In this document: positions 1-7,709 of the stretch, one piece after another | Layout: each line of letters starts with the position of its first letter | How positions within the stretch are numbered: position 1 is the stretch's first letter | Source of the DNA: Paenibacillus sp. FSL H3-0469 | Lineage (GTDB): Bacteria > Bacillota > Bacilli > Paenibacillales > Paenibacillaceae | Assembly: GCF_038051945.1 (NCBI RefSeq) | Contig: NZ_CP150302.1 | Coordinates: 7,006,001-7,070,000 of the forward strand | Direction of reading: 5' to 3' | Length of the DNA stretch: 64,000 nucleotides | Program-made: the position numbers and the translations under genes | The notes under the pieces: generated by a model | What the model saw: the letters and a program-made list of their open reading frames with translations, nothing else | Database searches by the model: none | Told to the model about the DNA's origin: nothing

Positions 1-29
1 CAAGTGCCGGTATTCCTGTTTCTATTCCA

Positions 30-61
30 GACTGCTTCCTTTACGGGGGGCGGTCTTTTTT
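30..61 (+). terminator. Rho-independent terminator ahead of the thiamine genes
   Basis: A 10-bp stem with some G-T pairs (GACTGCTTCC against GGGGGCGGTC, loop of about 5) is followed by a run of T. It ends an upstream transcript, or it could be the expression platform of a leader such as a TPP riboswitch. The sensing part would lie outside the window, so this is not resolved. Confidence 0.6.
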
Positions 62-112
62 GTGTTGTGGAGTGGTGCAGAGTGAGCTGGAACAGACGGG
101 AGGGGAAGGTCG

Positions 113-736
113 TTGTACGAAATTCATGCGGTCTCGGATGGGCGGCTACCGCCTGAAGCGCTGGCTGAATGGGCCGCGGCGGTGCATTCTATGGTGGATT
201 ATATCCAGCTCCGCGAAAAATCCATGCCCGCCCGCGAACTGCTGGCGGCGGCGCAGCAGATGCTTCAGGCCGGAGTACCGCCATCGAAGCTGGTCATTAA
301 TGATAGGATCGATGTTGCCCTGGCCGCCGGGGCAGGCGGTGTACAGTTAGCCTGGCATAGCCTCCCGCCAGCCGCAGTGCGCGGCCTTGCACCGGGCCTG
401 CGGATCGGCAGATCGGTCCACTCGCAGGAAGAGGCGGCGGAAGCTGGAAGGCAGGGAGCAGACTTCTGCCTCTACGGGCATGTGTTCCCTACGGCCTGCA
501 AGCCCGGACAGCAGGCACGCGGACTGGAGCAGCTGGCCGAGGCTGTCCGCTGGAACCGCATACCGCTGATTGCGCTCGGAGGGATTACCCCGGGCAATGC
601 CGGAGCGGTGCTGGCCCAAGGGGCGGCTGGCATTGCTGTCATGTCGGGGATCTGCGGAGCTCCTGACCCGGTGGCAGCAGCCCGTGCTTATAGGGAAGCG
701 GTTCACAGGGCGGCAGAGCAGTCTTGTAACCCATGA
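113..736 (+). CDS. tenI: Thiazole tautomerase TenI / thiamine-phosphate synthase-like
   Basis: The 207-residue protein has the TIM-barrel fold of the ThiE/TenI family. Visible motifs are YIQLREK near residue 32, VINDRIDVAL near 63, YGHVFPT near 121 and ALGGITPGN near 148. The histidine in the GHVF segment is the feature that in characterised TenI proteins marks thiazole tautomerase rather than ThiE, so TenI is preferred. TenI aromatises the ThiG thiazole product in the cytoplasm. The start is TTG, chosen because a GGGAGGGGAAGG ribosome site lies just upstream. It is the first gene of a tight tenI-thiS-thiG-thiH run, which supports the assignment. ThiE activity cannot be excluded by reading alone. 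Confidence 0.82.
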   Translation: MYEIHAVSDGRLPPEALAEWAAAVHSMVDYIQLREKSMPARELLAAAQQMLQAGVPPSKLVINDRIDVALAAGAGGVQLAWHSLPPAAVRGLAPGLRIGRSVHSQEEAAEAGRQGADFCLYGHVFPTACKPGQQARGLEQLAEAVRWNRIPLIALGGITPGNAGAVLAQGAAGIAVMSGICGAPDPVAAARAYREAVHRAAEQSCNP

Positions 737-775
737 TATGGATCAAGTAAAAGGCACAGCAGGAGGTGAACAGGC

Positions 776-979
776 ATGATTGTGACCGTTAACGGGACCC
801 GCCAGAGGGTGGAAGAGAGCTGCCGGACGCTGGCGGATCTGCTGGCCCGGCCCGAGTGGGCCGGGAAGCTGGTCATTGTCGAGCTGAACGGCGAGCTTGC
901 CGGAAGAGAGGTTTATGGCGATACGTTACTGAATGAAGGGGACCGGATTGAGCTGGTTCATTTTGTAGGCGGAGGCTGA
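776..979 (+). CDS. thiS: Sulfur carrier protein ThiS
   Basis: A 67-residue ubiquitin-like protein starting MIVTVNGTRQ and ending in HFVGGG. The C-terminal Gly-Gly is the site that is adenylated and converted to a thiocarboxylate, which donates sulfur to the thiazole ring built by ThiG. Length and the Gly-Gly tail are typical. A strong AGGAGGTGA ribosome site precedes the ATG. It lies 39 bp after tenI and 30 bp before thiG, consistent with one operon. The activating enzyme ThiF is not encoded in this window. Confidence 0.92.
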   Translation: MIVTVNGTRQRVEESCRTLADLLARPEWAGKLVIVELNGELAGREVYGDTLLNEGDRIELVHFVGGG

Positions 980-1009
980 ACACAAAGACTTATCCCAGGA
1001 GGCGTTAAG

Positions 1010-1774
1010 ATGCAAGATCCATTGATGATTGGCGGCGTGACTCTAACCAGCAGACTATTCATTGGCACCGGAAAATACAGCCGTAACACTCTTATTCCCG
1101 AGGTCATTACGCGCTCAGGCTCACAGGTCATTACCGTTGCCCTGCGCCGGGTGGACCCGGAGAGCAGTGACAATATTGTCAGCCATATTCCATCCCATAT
1201 GACTTTACTGCCTAATACCTCTGGTGCGCGCACCGCAGAAGAGGCGGTACGTATTGCCCGGCTGGCGAGATCGGCGGGGCTGGGAAACTGGGTGAAGATT
1301 GAGGTCATCAATGACCAGAAATACTTGCTGCCGGATAACATGGAGACCATCCGGGCGACCGAGATCCTTGCAGCAGAGGGCTTCGTGGTGCTTCCGTACA
1401 TGAGTCCTGATCTGTCCGCTGCCCTGCGGCTGAAGGCAGCGGGGGCTGCGGCTGTGATGCCGCTAGGGGCACCGATCGGGTCCAACCGCGGGCTGCAGAC
1501 CAAGGAGCTGATCCGGATTCTGATCTCCGAGACGGATCTGCCGGTGATCGTGGATGCCGGAATCGGCAGACCGTCCGAGGCGGCTGAGGCGATGGAGATG
1601 GGCGCTGCTGCGGTCCTGCTCAATACAGCGATTGCCACCGCCTCAGATCCGCTGCTGATGGCAGAAGCCTTCCGTGATGCGGTATCCGCCGGGCGCAAAG
1701 CTTATCTCGCCGGACTGGGCCCTGTGGAGGAGACGGCGGCAGCCTCTTCACCGTTGACCGGATTCTTGGCCTGA
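1010..1774 (+). CDS. thiG: Thiazole synthase ThiG
   Basis: A 254-residue TIM-barrel protein beginning MQDPLMIGGVTLTSRLFIGTGKY, typical of ThiG. It condenses deoxyxylulose 5-phosphate, dehydroglycine and ThiS-thiocarboxylate into the thiazole phosphate. Recognisable segments are WVKIEVINDQKYLLPD near residue 101, with the Schiff-base lysine expected in the KIEV segment, MPLGAPIGSN near 154 and VDAGIGRPSEAAEAMEMG near 180. An AGGAGG site sits 7 bp before the ATG. Its position between thiS and thiH gives strong context. Confidence 0.95.
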   Translation: MQDPLMIGGVTLTSRLFIGTGKYSRNTLIPEVITRSGSQVITVALRRVDPESSDNIVSHIPSHMTLLPNTSGARTAEEAVRIARLARSAGLGNWVKIEVINDQKYLLPDNMETIRATEILAAEGFVVLPYMSPDLSAALRLKAAGAAAVMPLGAPIGSNRGLQTKELIRILISETDLPVIVDAGIGRPSEAAEAMEMGAAAVLLNTAIATASDPLLMAEAFRDAVSAGRKAYLAGLGPVEETAAASSPLTGFLA

Positions 1775-1803
1775 CAGATGGAATAGGGAGGAGAGGAACG
1801 GTT

Positions 1804-2925
1804 ATGAGCTTTTATGAGACGATGGCCCGGCTGGAGCAGCTTCCTTACGGGACGCTATGGAGCCGTTATACGGCAGAGGATGTGAAGCGCGCGCTTCGTG
1901 CAGAGCAGGTGGATGAAGAAGGGCTGATGGCCCTGCTGTCACCGGCAGCGGAGCCTTATCTGGAGGAGATGGCACATAAGGCGCACCGGTTGACGCGTAC
2001 GCATTTCGGCCATGTGATGCAGCTGTTTACCCCGATGTATCTTGCAGATTTCTGCGTGAATCACTGCACGTATTGCAGCTTCAGTTCTATCTATGATTTT
2101 CCGCGCAAAAAACTGACGCTGGAGGAGGTCGCCCGGGAAGCAGAGACCATCGCAGCCACGGGCCTGCGCCATATTCTGATCCTGACCGGGGAATCCCGGA
2201 GAGACAGCCCGGCCGGTTATGTGAGGGACTGCGTGAATGTGCTGCGCCGCTATTTTTCCTCTGTCAGCATTGAAGTGAATCCGCTCTCGACAGCCGAATA
2301 TGCTGAACTCCGGGAAGCCGGCGTGGACGGTCTGACGCTCTACCAGGAGGTCTACCACCAGGAGACTTATCGAGCGCTGCATGTAAAAGGACCCAAACGC
2401 GTCTACCGCAACCGGCTGGACGCTCCCGAGCGGGGCTGCCAAGCGGGCTTTCGTTCAGTGAATATCGGGGCCCTGCTCGGCATGTACGAATGGCGGCAGG
2501 AGGCGCTGGCGACTGCGCTGCATGCGAGGTATCTGCAGGATAAGTACCCGGAATGCGAAATCGGGCTGTCGATTCCCAGATTCCGGCCTTACTTAGGCGA
2601 ATTCAACCCCGCAAGCGATGTAACCGACCGGGCGCTGGTGCAGATCATCCTGGCGTACCGCTTATTCCTGCCGCGCTCCGGCATCTCGCTGTCTACACGC
2701 GAGCCTGCCGCTCTGCGCGATCATCTGGTCCAGCTCGGCATCACGAAGATGTCCGCCGGGGTATCCACCGAAGTGGGCGGACATTCCCTCGAAGGGGGCA
2801 CCCCGCAGTTTGAAATCTCGGACAACCGCAGCGTGGCCGAGATAGCCGAGATGCTGCGCTCGCAAGGACTCCAGCCGGTATTCAAGGACTGGGATATCCT
2901 GTCCGAGCCGCTTGGCTTGAGGTAG
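1804..2925 (+). CDS. thiH: 2-iminoacetate synthase ThiH (radical SAM tyrosine lyase)
   Basis: A 373-residue radical SAM enzyme. The cluster motif CVNHCTYC (C-x3-C-x2-C) lies near residues 81-88 and should bind the 4Fe-4S cluster that cleaves S-adenosylmethionine. ThiH cleaves tyrosine to dehydroglycine plus p-cresol and feeds ThiG. Further ThiH-like segments are ILILTGESR near 120, VNPLSTAEYAELREAGVDG near 158 and VSTEVGGH near 320. It is the last gene of the thi run, 29 bp after thiG. The ThiH route is typical of anaerobes and facultative organisms, whereas B. subtilis uses the oxygen-dependent glycine oxidase ThiO. Confidence 0.95.
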   Translation: MSFYETMARLEQLPYGTLWSRYTAEDVKRALRAEQVDEEGLMALLSPAAEPYLEEMAHKAHRLTRTHFGHVMQLFTPMYLADFCVNHCTYCSFSSIYDFPRKKLTLEEVAREAETIAATGLRHILILTGESRRDSPAGYVRDCVNVLRRYFSSVSIEVNPLSTAEYAELREAGVDGLTLYQEVYHQETYRALHVKGPKRVYRNRLDAPERGCQAGFRSVNIGALLGMYEWRQEALATALHARYLQDKYPECEIGLSIPRFRPYLGEFNPASDVTDRALVQIILAYRLFLPRSGISLSTREPAALRDHLVQLGITKMSAGVSTEVGGHSLEGGTPQFEISDNRSVAEIAEMLRSQGLQPVFKDWDILSEPLGLR

Positions 2926-3004
2926 GTAAGCTGATGTGGCTTAGTTTAAGGTGACTAAACTGGATGTAAGTTAAACTGCCCTGACTAACTGAATGAACTT
3001 AGAC

Positions 3005-3093
3005 TGACTAGACTAATCGTGTTTAACTTAACCTGACTAGAAAACTGAGACTAACTCAACTGACCAGACTAATCGTACCTAACGTAACCTGAC
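3005..3093. repeat. Imperfect direct repeat, 33 bp spaced by 56 bp
   Basis: Two copies of a unit containing AGACTAATCG and AACCTGAC begin at 3005 and 3061 and match at most positions. The surrounding sequence from about 2945 is a run of related CTGACTA/AACTTA words. It is noncoding and lies between the end of thiH and its terminator. Confidence 0.6.
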
Positions 3094-3096
3094 CAT

Positions 3097-3132
3097 ATGC
3101 AAATAACCCGCCTCATGGCGGGTTATTTGCAT
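3097..3132. terminator. Strong bidirectional hairpin terminator
   Basis: A perfect 16-bp inverted repeat (ATGCAAATAACCCGCC and its complement) surrounds the 4-nt loop TCAT. It lies 3' of thiH and probably ends the thi operon. No long U tract follows on either strand, so its strength is inferred from the stem. Confidence 0.65.
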
Positions 3133-3187
3133 TGTATAAGCGTTGTAGGCTTCGCGTGCTGACTTCTCCTTCTACCACGAAGGCCGT

Positions 3188-3359
3188 GGGCCGGATGTAT
3201 GCGAAAAACCGAATACAATTTGCTGGCGTGAGGCGTGTAGGCCAAATGTATGCGAAAAACTGAACACAATGTGCTTGGGCGAAGGTAAGCGGGCCGATTG
3301 TGTGTGGAAAACCGAATACAATGTGCCAGCGCGAGGTGCGCGGGTCAAATGTATGCGAA
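3188..3359. repeat. 51-bp tandem hairpin-repeat array (array A)
   Basis: The word ATGTATGCG or a variant recurs at 3195, 3246, 3297 and 3349, giving a 51/51/52-bp period. Each full unit has the core GCGAAAAACCGAATACAAT, whose ends TGTAT and ATACA pair around an A-rich loop. The third copy is diverged (GTGTGTGGAAAACCG). The array is noncoding and sits between the convergent thiH and the HD-domain gene. The core resembles that of the array at 53432-53669. Confidence 0.8.
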
Positions 3360-3372
3360 TGCCATACTCTAC

Positions 3373-4038
3373 CTACTCTATAGATTCAGGCTGCCCGGCA
3401 GACTGCCCCTGACTCGCGCTGGAAGACAGCTCATCCAGCGACATCTCGAAGCCCGGAGCCATGTGTTTAAGGAAATACTCCATCTCAGGCATCTCCAGCA
3501 CATGCAGCTTCGCGGCGGTCTGCTCCCGGGCGGCGGCGAATTCTCGGTTGCCTGCGGCGACCTCCCAGACGCACTTCAGGTAAGCGTCCAGCACATCCGC
3601 TGCTTTGACGTAGCGGAGCAGTCCGGCATCCTCGGAGCCGGGCGGGCTGGTATGGGGCTGGAGGAGCGGCGTGTAGACTGCGCTCAGCTCCGGCGGGATC
3701 ATGGCCGCCAGCCGGTCGGCGGCCACCTGCTCCATCTCGCGGAAGCTGGACAGCAGACGCGAGTTGTTATGCTTCACCGGCGTGGCGATATCGCCGGTGA
3801 AGACCTCGGGGGCGTCGTGGAACAGCGCCATCGTGGATGCACGGTCGGCGTTCAGCGACCGGCCGAAATGGGCATTGCCAATGGTGCACAGCATGTGCGC
3901 CAGCAAGGCGACCTGGAACGAATGCTGCGCCACGTTCTCCGGGGCGGTGCTGCGCATGAGGCTCCAGCGCTGGATATATTGCAGCCGGTAGAGATAGGCG
4001 GAGAAATGGTAGTTCAATTTTGAGGTAACCCCTTTCAT
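3373..4038 (-). CDS. HD-domain 5'-deoxynucleotidase, YfbR-like
   Basis: The 221-residue protein has the HD metal-dependent phosphohydrolase pattern. ENVAQHSFQVALLAH near residue 33 gives the first histidine, ALFHDAPEVFTGDIATPVK near 70 gives the HD pair, and KAADVLDAY near 145 gives the distal aspartate. This arrangement matches the YfbR family, which dephosphorylates deoxynucleoside monophosphates in the cytoplasm. The N-terminus RLQYIQRWSLMRS is also family-like. The last 20 residues are Ser/Gln-rich and probably disordered. It is transcribed divergently from the fumarase gene. Substrate is inferred from the family only. Confidence 0.82.
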   Translation of the reverse strand: MKGVTSKLNYHFSAYLYRLQYIQRWSLMRSTAPENVAQHSFQVALLAHMLCTIGNAHFGRSLNADRASTMALFHDAPEVFTGDIATPVKHNNSRLLSSFREMEQVAADRLAAMIPPELSAVYTPLLQPHTSPPGSEDAGLLRYVKAADVLDAYLKCVWEVAAGNREFAAAREQTAAKLHVLEMPEMEYFLKHMAPGFEMSLDELSSSASQGQSAGQPESIE

Positions 4039-4051
4039 GAGCAGCTTAATG

Positions 4052-4060
4052 TGCTATTAT
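4052..4060 (+). promoter_or_regulatory. Candidate extended -10 promoter for fumarase
   Basis: TGCTATTAT reads as an extended -10 element (TGn plus TATTAT) about 55 bp before the fumarase start, in the short region shared with the divergent HD gene. No good -35 is seen. The same TGCTATTAT string precedes the SLH gene at 55850. Confidence 0.45.
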
Positions 4061-4115
4061 AGTAACTAATTGTACCAGAGTTAGGGCCGCTTGAACCAGA
4101 CGGAGAGGAGACTGA

Positions 4116-5825
4116 ATGAAGATGCAGCATTTTGAAGAGAGCATTTATAATTTGATTGTAGAGACCTCCACGAACCTGCCGGGTGATGTGCGCCGGGCGG
4201 TGGCCAGAGGGCGCGCACTGGAAGACCGGGCAACACGCTCCGGACTGGCACTGACCACGATAGCGCAGAATATCGGAATGGCGGAGCAGCAAATATCGCC
4301 GATCTGCCAGGATACGGGGATGCCGACTTTTATAATTCATACGCCTGTGGGCGTGAATCAGATAGAGATGAAGAAGGATATTCACAGCGCGATTATCCGC
4401 GCTACGAAGAACGGCAAGCTGCGGCCCAATTCCGTGGATTCGCTAACCGGCGAGAACAGCGGGGATAATCTGGGGGCAGGGACTCCGGTGATTCACTTCG
4501 AGCAATGGGAGGAAGAGAGCATTGATGTCCGGCTGATTCTGAAGGGCGGCGGCTGCGAGAATAAGAACATCCAGTATAGCCTCCCGGCAGAGCTGGAGGG
4601 ACTCGGCAAAGCCGGACGCGACCTCGACGGTATCCGCAAGTGCATCCTGCATTCCGTGTACCAGGCGCAGGGTCAGGGCTGTAGTGCAGGGTTCATTGGC
4701 GTAGGCATCGGCGGCGACCGTACCACGGGCTATGAGCTGGCAAAGAAGCAACTGTTCCGCAAGGTCGAGGATGTGAATCCTACCCCAGATTTGGGCAAGC
4801 TGGAGGATTACATTATGGAGAATGCCAACAAGCTCGGAATCGGCACGATGGGCTTCGGCGGTGAAGTGACGCTGCTGGGCTGCAAAATCGGAGTGATGAA
4901 CCGGCTGCCAGCCAGCTTTTTCGTCTCTGTGGCCTATAACTGCTGGGCCTTCCGCCGTCAAGGCATTCTGGTCCATCCGGCTACCGGTGACATTCAGGAA
5001 TGGCTGTATGAGAGCGGCACCGGGATATCCGTTGAGGGGGAAGCTGCACCGCAGCCAGTTGCTGAAGCTGTGGGTGTAGCAGCGGCAGAAGGGACAGCTT
5101 CCGGCGTGGTGCCAGAGGATGCTACGATTCCTGCGGCACCGGCTATTGTATCCGGTACGGGTGAAGCAGCTTCGGGTGCGGCTGTCTCGGGGAACGGGGC
5201 AGCCTCTGAACCAGCTGCGGCAGCCTCCGCTGGCTCAGGCGGCTCGCGTGAGATCCGCCTGAGCACACCGATCAGCGAGGAGGATATCCGCAGCCTGCGC
5301 GTCGGCGATGTGGTCATCCTCTCCGGCGAGATGCATACCGGCCGCGACGCACTGCACAAATACCTGATGGATCACGACACCCCTGTCGATCTGAACGGTG
5401 CCGTCATCTACCACTGTGGACCGGTCATGCTGAAGGATGATGAGGGATGGCATGTGAAGGCCGCTGGCCCGACGACCAGTATCCGCGAGGAGCCGTATCA
5501 AGGCGATATTATCAAAAAATTCGGTATCCGCGCCGTAATCGGCAAAGGCGGTATGGGACCCAAGACCCTCCAAGCCTTAGGTGAGCACGGCGCAGTCTAC
5601 CTCAATGCAATCGGCGGTGCAGCACAGTATTACGCAGAATGTATCAAGAAGGTCAACGCGGTAGACTTCATGGAATTCGGTATTCCTGAAGCCATGTGGC
5701 ATCTGCAGGTGGACGGCTTCGCAGCGATCGTCACCATGGATGCGCACGGTAACAGCCTGCATGCTGATGTCGAAAAGGATTCCGCCGCCAAGCTGGCCCA
5801 GTTCCGCGAGCCGGTGTTTAAGTAA
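4116..5825 (+). CDS. Class I (Fe-S) fumarate hydratase with long Ala/Gly/Ser linker
   Basis: A 569-residue single-chain class I fumarase that hydrates fumarate to malate in the TCA cycle. The alpha part (about residues 1-305) contains AEQQISPICQDTGMPTF, GGGCENKN and GAGTPVIHF, with cysteines expected to hold the 4Fe-4S cluster. The beta part (about 385-569) contains DVVILSGEMHTGRDALHKYL, YHCGPV and GKGGMGPKT. Between them lies a low-complexity stretch of about 75 residues (305-380) rich in Ala, Gly, Ser and Val. It is much longer than in FumA/FumB and is presumably a flexible tether. A GAGAGGAG ribosome site precedes the ATG. The reading frame is intact, so the linker is real coding sequence rather than a frameshift. 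Confidence 0.93.
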   Translation: MKMQHFEESIYNLIVETSTNLPGDVRRAVARGRALEDRATRSGLALTTIAQNIGMAEQQISPICQDTGMPTFIIHTPVGVNQIEMKKDIHSAIIRATKNGKLRPNSVDSLTGENSGDNLGAGTPVIHFEQWEEESIDVRLILKGGGCENKNIQYSLPAELEGLGKAGRDLDGIRKCILHSVYQAQGQGCSAGFIGVGIGGDRTTGYELAKKQLFRKVEDVNPTPDLGKLEDYIMENANKLGIGTMGFGGEVTLLGCKIGVMNRLPASFFVSVAYNCWAFRRQGILVHPATGDIQEWLYESGTGISVEGEAAPQPVAEAVGVAAAEGTASGVVPEDATIPAAPAIVSGTGEAASGAAVSGNGAASEPAAAASAGSGGSREIRLSTPISEEDIRSLRVGDVVILSGEMHTGRDALHKYLMDHDTPVDLNGAVIYHCGPVMLKDDEGWHVKAAGPTTSIREEPYQGDIIKKFGIRAVIGKGGMGPKTLQALGEHGAVYLNAIGGAAQYYAECIKKVNAVDFMEFGIPEAMWHLQVDGFAAIVTMDAHGNSLHADVEKDSAAKLAQFREPVFK

Positions 5826-5902
5826 TTGAGTAGATTGTTCTTGCTTCGCGGTAGTATCTAACAAACTGTAATATTAGCTGGTTGGATATCCCGTTAGACT
5901 AG

Positions 5903-5933
5903 ACCTCCTTCATTTCGGTGAAGGAGGTTTTTT
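5903..5933 (+). terminator. Rho-independent terminator after fumarase
   Basis: The 10-bp perfect stem ACCTCCTTCA / TGAAGGAGGT with a 6-nt loop is followed by a T6 run. It ends the fumarase transcript. Confidence 0.9.
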
Positions 5934-6059
5934 GGCGATTGCGGAAATTGCGTGGGGCAACTTCCTTTTCAGATGAGGAGGCAGTAATCAGCAGGTACAC
6001 TGTTGTGTAACGGAAGCTGGCTGAAGGACCAAATGGTAGGACAAATATAAGGACAAATA

Positions 6060-6314
6060 AAGGGGATAAATCCCTTTGATGGCGCTGAAAGTGAGTGGGA
6101 TGCGGAAATGAAGGGGATAAATCCCTCTGATGGCGCTGAAAGTGAGCGGGATGCGGAAATGAAAGGGATAAATCCCTTTGATGGCGCTGAAAGTGAGTGG
6201 GATGCGGAAATGAAGGGGATAAATCCCTCTGATGGCGCTGAAAGTGAGCGGGATGCGGAAATGAAAGGGATAAATCCCTCTGATGGCGCTGAAAGTGAGC
6301 GGGATGCGGAAATG
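6060..6314. repeat. 51-bp tandem hairpin-repeat array, left part (array B)
   Basis: Five exact 51-bp units start at 6060, 6111, 6162, 6213 and 6264. Each begins with the near-palindrome AAAGGGATAAATCCCTTT (8-bp arms, 2-nt loop in the best copies), followed by a conserved tail ending GATGCGGAAATG. Because 51 is divisible by 3 the array is open in one frame (MKGINPSDGAE...). The differences between units are mostly non-synonymous (Phe/Ser, Trp/Arg), which argues against coding. The array is interrupted at its right end by an insertion sequence and resumes at 7710. Confidence 0.9.
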
Positions 6315-6377
6315 CGGTGCGACCCCCTTATCCCGGAGTCCTCCGTATCAAATCAGTACTTATCGTAGATATGCTCT

Positions 6378-7310
6378 TTATTTCGCTTTTTCTCTCGGCC
6401 AGAAGAAGCGGGAGCGGTCTTCTTGGGTCAGGACCCACTCCGCAAACGTAGCTGGCGGCATGTTCCGAAGGCTCGTATGCATTCTGCGGTTGTTGTAAAA
6501 GTCCATGTACCGGTCCACCGCTTCATAGGCCTCTTCGAACGTGTCGAATGCCTCTTTGCGGAACAAATCCCGGTCAATATTACTGTGGAACGATTCAATA
6601 AAAGCGTTTAAATCCGGCGTTCGAGGCGGAATGCGTTCATGGGTCATTTCCCAGCTTTCACACATGTCGCCAAACAGGTGGCTGACGAACTGTGGGCCGT
6701 TGTCGGTGCGGATCACCGGGCGTACGCTGCCAGGGGCGCAGTGTTGCTCCATGGCGCGTCCCAGCGTCTGGCAGGCGTGCTTGGCCTCACACGACGATCC
6801 GCGGTGGTAGCCGACGATGACACGGGTAAACACATCGATAATGCTCAGGACAAAGAAATGCCGGTCCCGGCCCGCCACGTACCCGTACTTAATGTCCATC
6901 TGCCAGAGCTGGCCTGCTCCGGTAATGACCCGGTTCTCCGGCAGCTTCCGGGGATGCTTAAAACGCTTGTGACGCTGCGGCTGCAGGATATCCAGCGCCT
7001 GACACAGCCGGTAACTTTTCTTGTGATTGAGCTTTAAACGGTGCTGGTTCCACAAGCACTTGGCCAGCAGTTTGTATCCGTACACGTGCTCTTCTCCAGC
7101 GATTAATTCCAGCAGCCATTCCTGGATTTCCTCGTCGCTAATTTTCGCTCCAGACTCGGTCAGAGAGTAGCCGGGTACGGGTCTTCCGCGCCCCTGGAGT
7201 ACGGCCTGTGCATCCTGTGACTTGCGTTTCTTACGGTCGTAGTACGTGGACTCTGCGAGCCCGATGAGACGTAGTACCAACGCTGCGGAATATCCCTGCT
7301 TAATGAACAT
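6378..7310 (-). CDS. IS3-family transposase OrfB, DDE catalytic subunit
   Basis: The 310-residue rve-type integrase domain shows the DDE triad. The first Asp is in QLWQMDIKYGYV (near residue 140), the second in VIRTDNGPQFV (near 200) and the Glu in NAFIESFHSNIDRDLF (near 237). The N-terminal HTH_21-like segment IGLAESTYYDRKKR is normal for OrfB. The ATG used here is probably not the functional start. The frame is open further upstream through ANPCLSEKIEVAE and would be entered by -1 frameshifting from OrfA. The protein appears intact, so the element may still be active. Confidence 0.9.
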   Translation of the reverse strand: MFIKQGYSAALVLRLIGLAESTYYDRKKRKSQDAQAVLQGRGRPVPGYSLTESGAKISDEEIQEWLLELIAGEEHVYGYKLLAKCLWNQHRLKLNHKKSYRLCQALDILQPQRHKRFKHPRKLPENRVITGAGQLWQMDIKYGYVAGRDRHFFVLSIIDVFTRVIVGYHRGSSCEAKHACQTLGRAMEQHCAPGSVRPVIRTDNGPQFVSHLFGDMCESWEMTHERIPPRTPDLNAFIESFHSNIDRDLFRKEAFDTFEEAYEAVDRYMDFYNNRRMHTSLRNMPPATFAEWVLTQEDRSRFFWPREKAK

Positions 7311-7315
7311 CTCGG

Positions 7316-7639
7316 CTACCTCGATTTTTTCGGATAAGCAGGGGTTGGCTTTTTTAGCAGTTCACGCAGAATCTCAATCTCTAACTCCTTTTCACCGAGC
7401 ATCTTGACCGCCTTCTCATATTTCTGCTCGACCTCTACCAGGCGCTTCAGTTCCTCTACCTGCTCCTGGGGGTACGGATGATCTTGTTCTCCATGGGCTT
7501 CCCGGTAATCCCTCACCCACTGATTCACCGTGGACGGAGTCACCCCATACTTTCGGGCAACCACCGCCGCCTTAATGCCAGATAACACCTCTTGCGCTGC
7601 CTTCTCTCTTGTTCCTGTTAAGTGTCCCATACCGTTCAT
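7316..7639 (-). CDS. IS3-family transposase OrfA, HTH subunit
   Basis: The 107-residue protein starts MNGMGHLTGTREKAAQEVLSG. Its helix-turn-helix (VVARKYGVTPSTVNQWVRDYRE) binds the element ends. A leucine-rich coiled-coil follows (QVEELKRLVEVEQKYEKAVKMLGEKELEIEILRE). Near the end is LLKKPTPAYPKKSR. The ATG has an AGGAGGATG-type ribosome site within the IS end. It is translated with OrfB as a frameshift fusion in this family. Confidence 0.9.
   Translation of the reverse strand: MNGMGHLTGTREKAAQEVLSGIKAAVVARKYGVTPSTVNQWVRDYREAHGEQDHPYPQEQVEELKRLVEVEQKYEKAVKMLGEKELEIEILRELLKKPTPAYPKKSR
7349..7355 (-). other. Programmed -1 frameshift site A AAA AAG between OrfA and OrfB
   Basis: On the minus strand OrfA reads CTA AAA AAG, placing the slippery heptamer in the 0 frame. 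Slipping back one base gives an open frame through ANPCLSEKIEVAEMF into OrfB. This matches the known IS3-family mechanism. No downstream stimulatory structure was worked out. Confidence 0.75.
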
Positions 7640-7709
7640 CCTCCTCCTATCTCTAGTCTACATTTTTGTGGGGGAGGACTCCAACTTCATTAGGGGGCTG
7701 TGGAGAATG

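Larger units (their letters stand above)
6315..7705 (-). mobile_element. IS3-family (IS150-like) insertion sequence
   Basis: The 1391-bp element carries two minus-strand ORFs of the orfA/orfB type. Its ends share a CCCCCT...GGAGTCCTCC inverted motif, but the outermost bases match poorly. It is flanked by the 4-bp direct repeat AATG (6311-6314 and 7706-7709). Removing the element plus one AATG rejoins the 51-bp array exactly in register, which fixes the insertion point. The target is noncoding repeat DNA, so no gene was damaged. Confidence 0.85.

Noticed and set aside
3298..4023. 241-residue plus-strand ORF opposite the HD gene
   Set aside because: The minus strand has clear HD motifs; the plus-strand translation has none.
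6108..6368. ORF encoding 17-residue repeats (MKGINPSDGAESERDAE)
   Set aside because: It arises because the 51-bp unit is a multiple of three. Unit differences are mostly non-synonymous, the palindrome is preserved and there is no ribosome site before the array.
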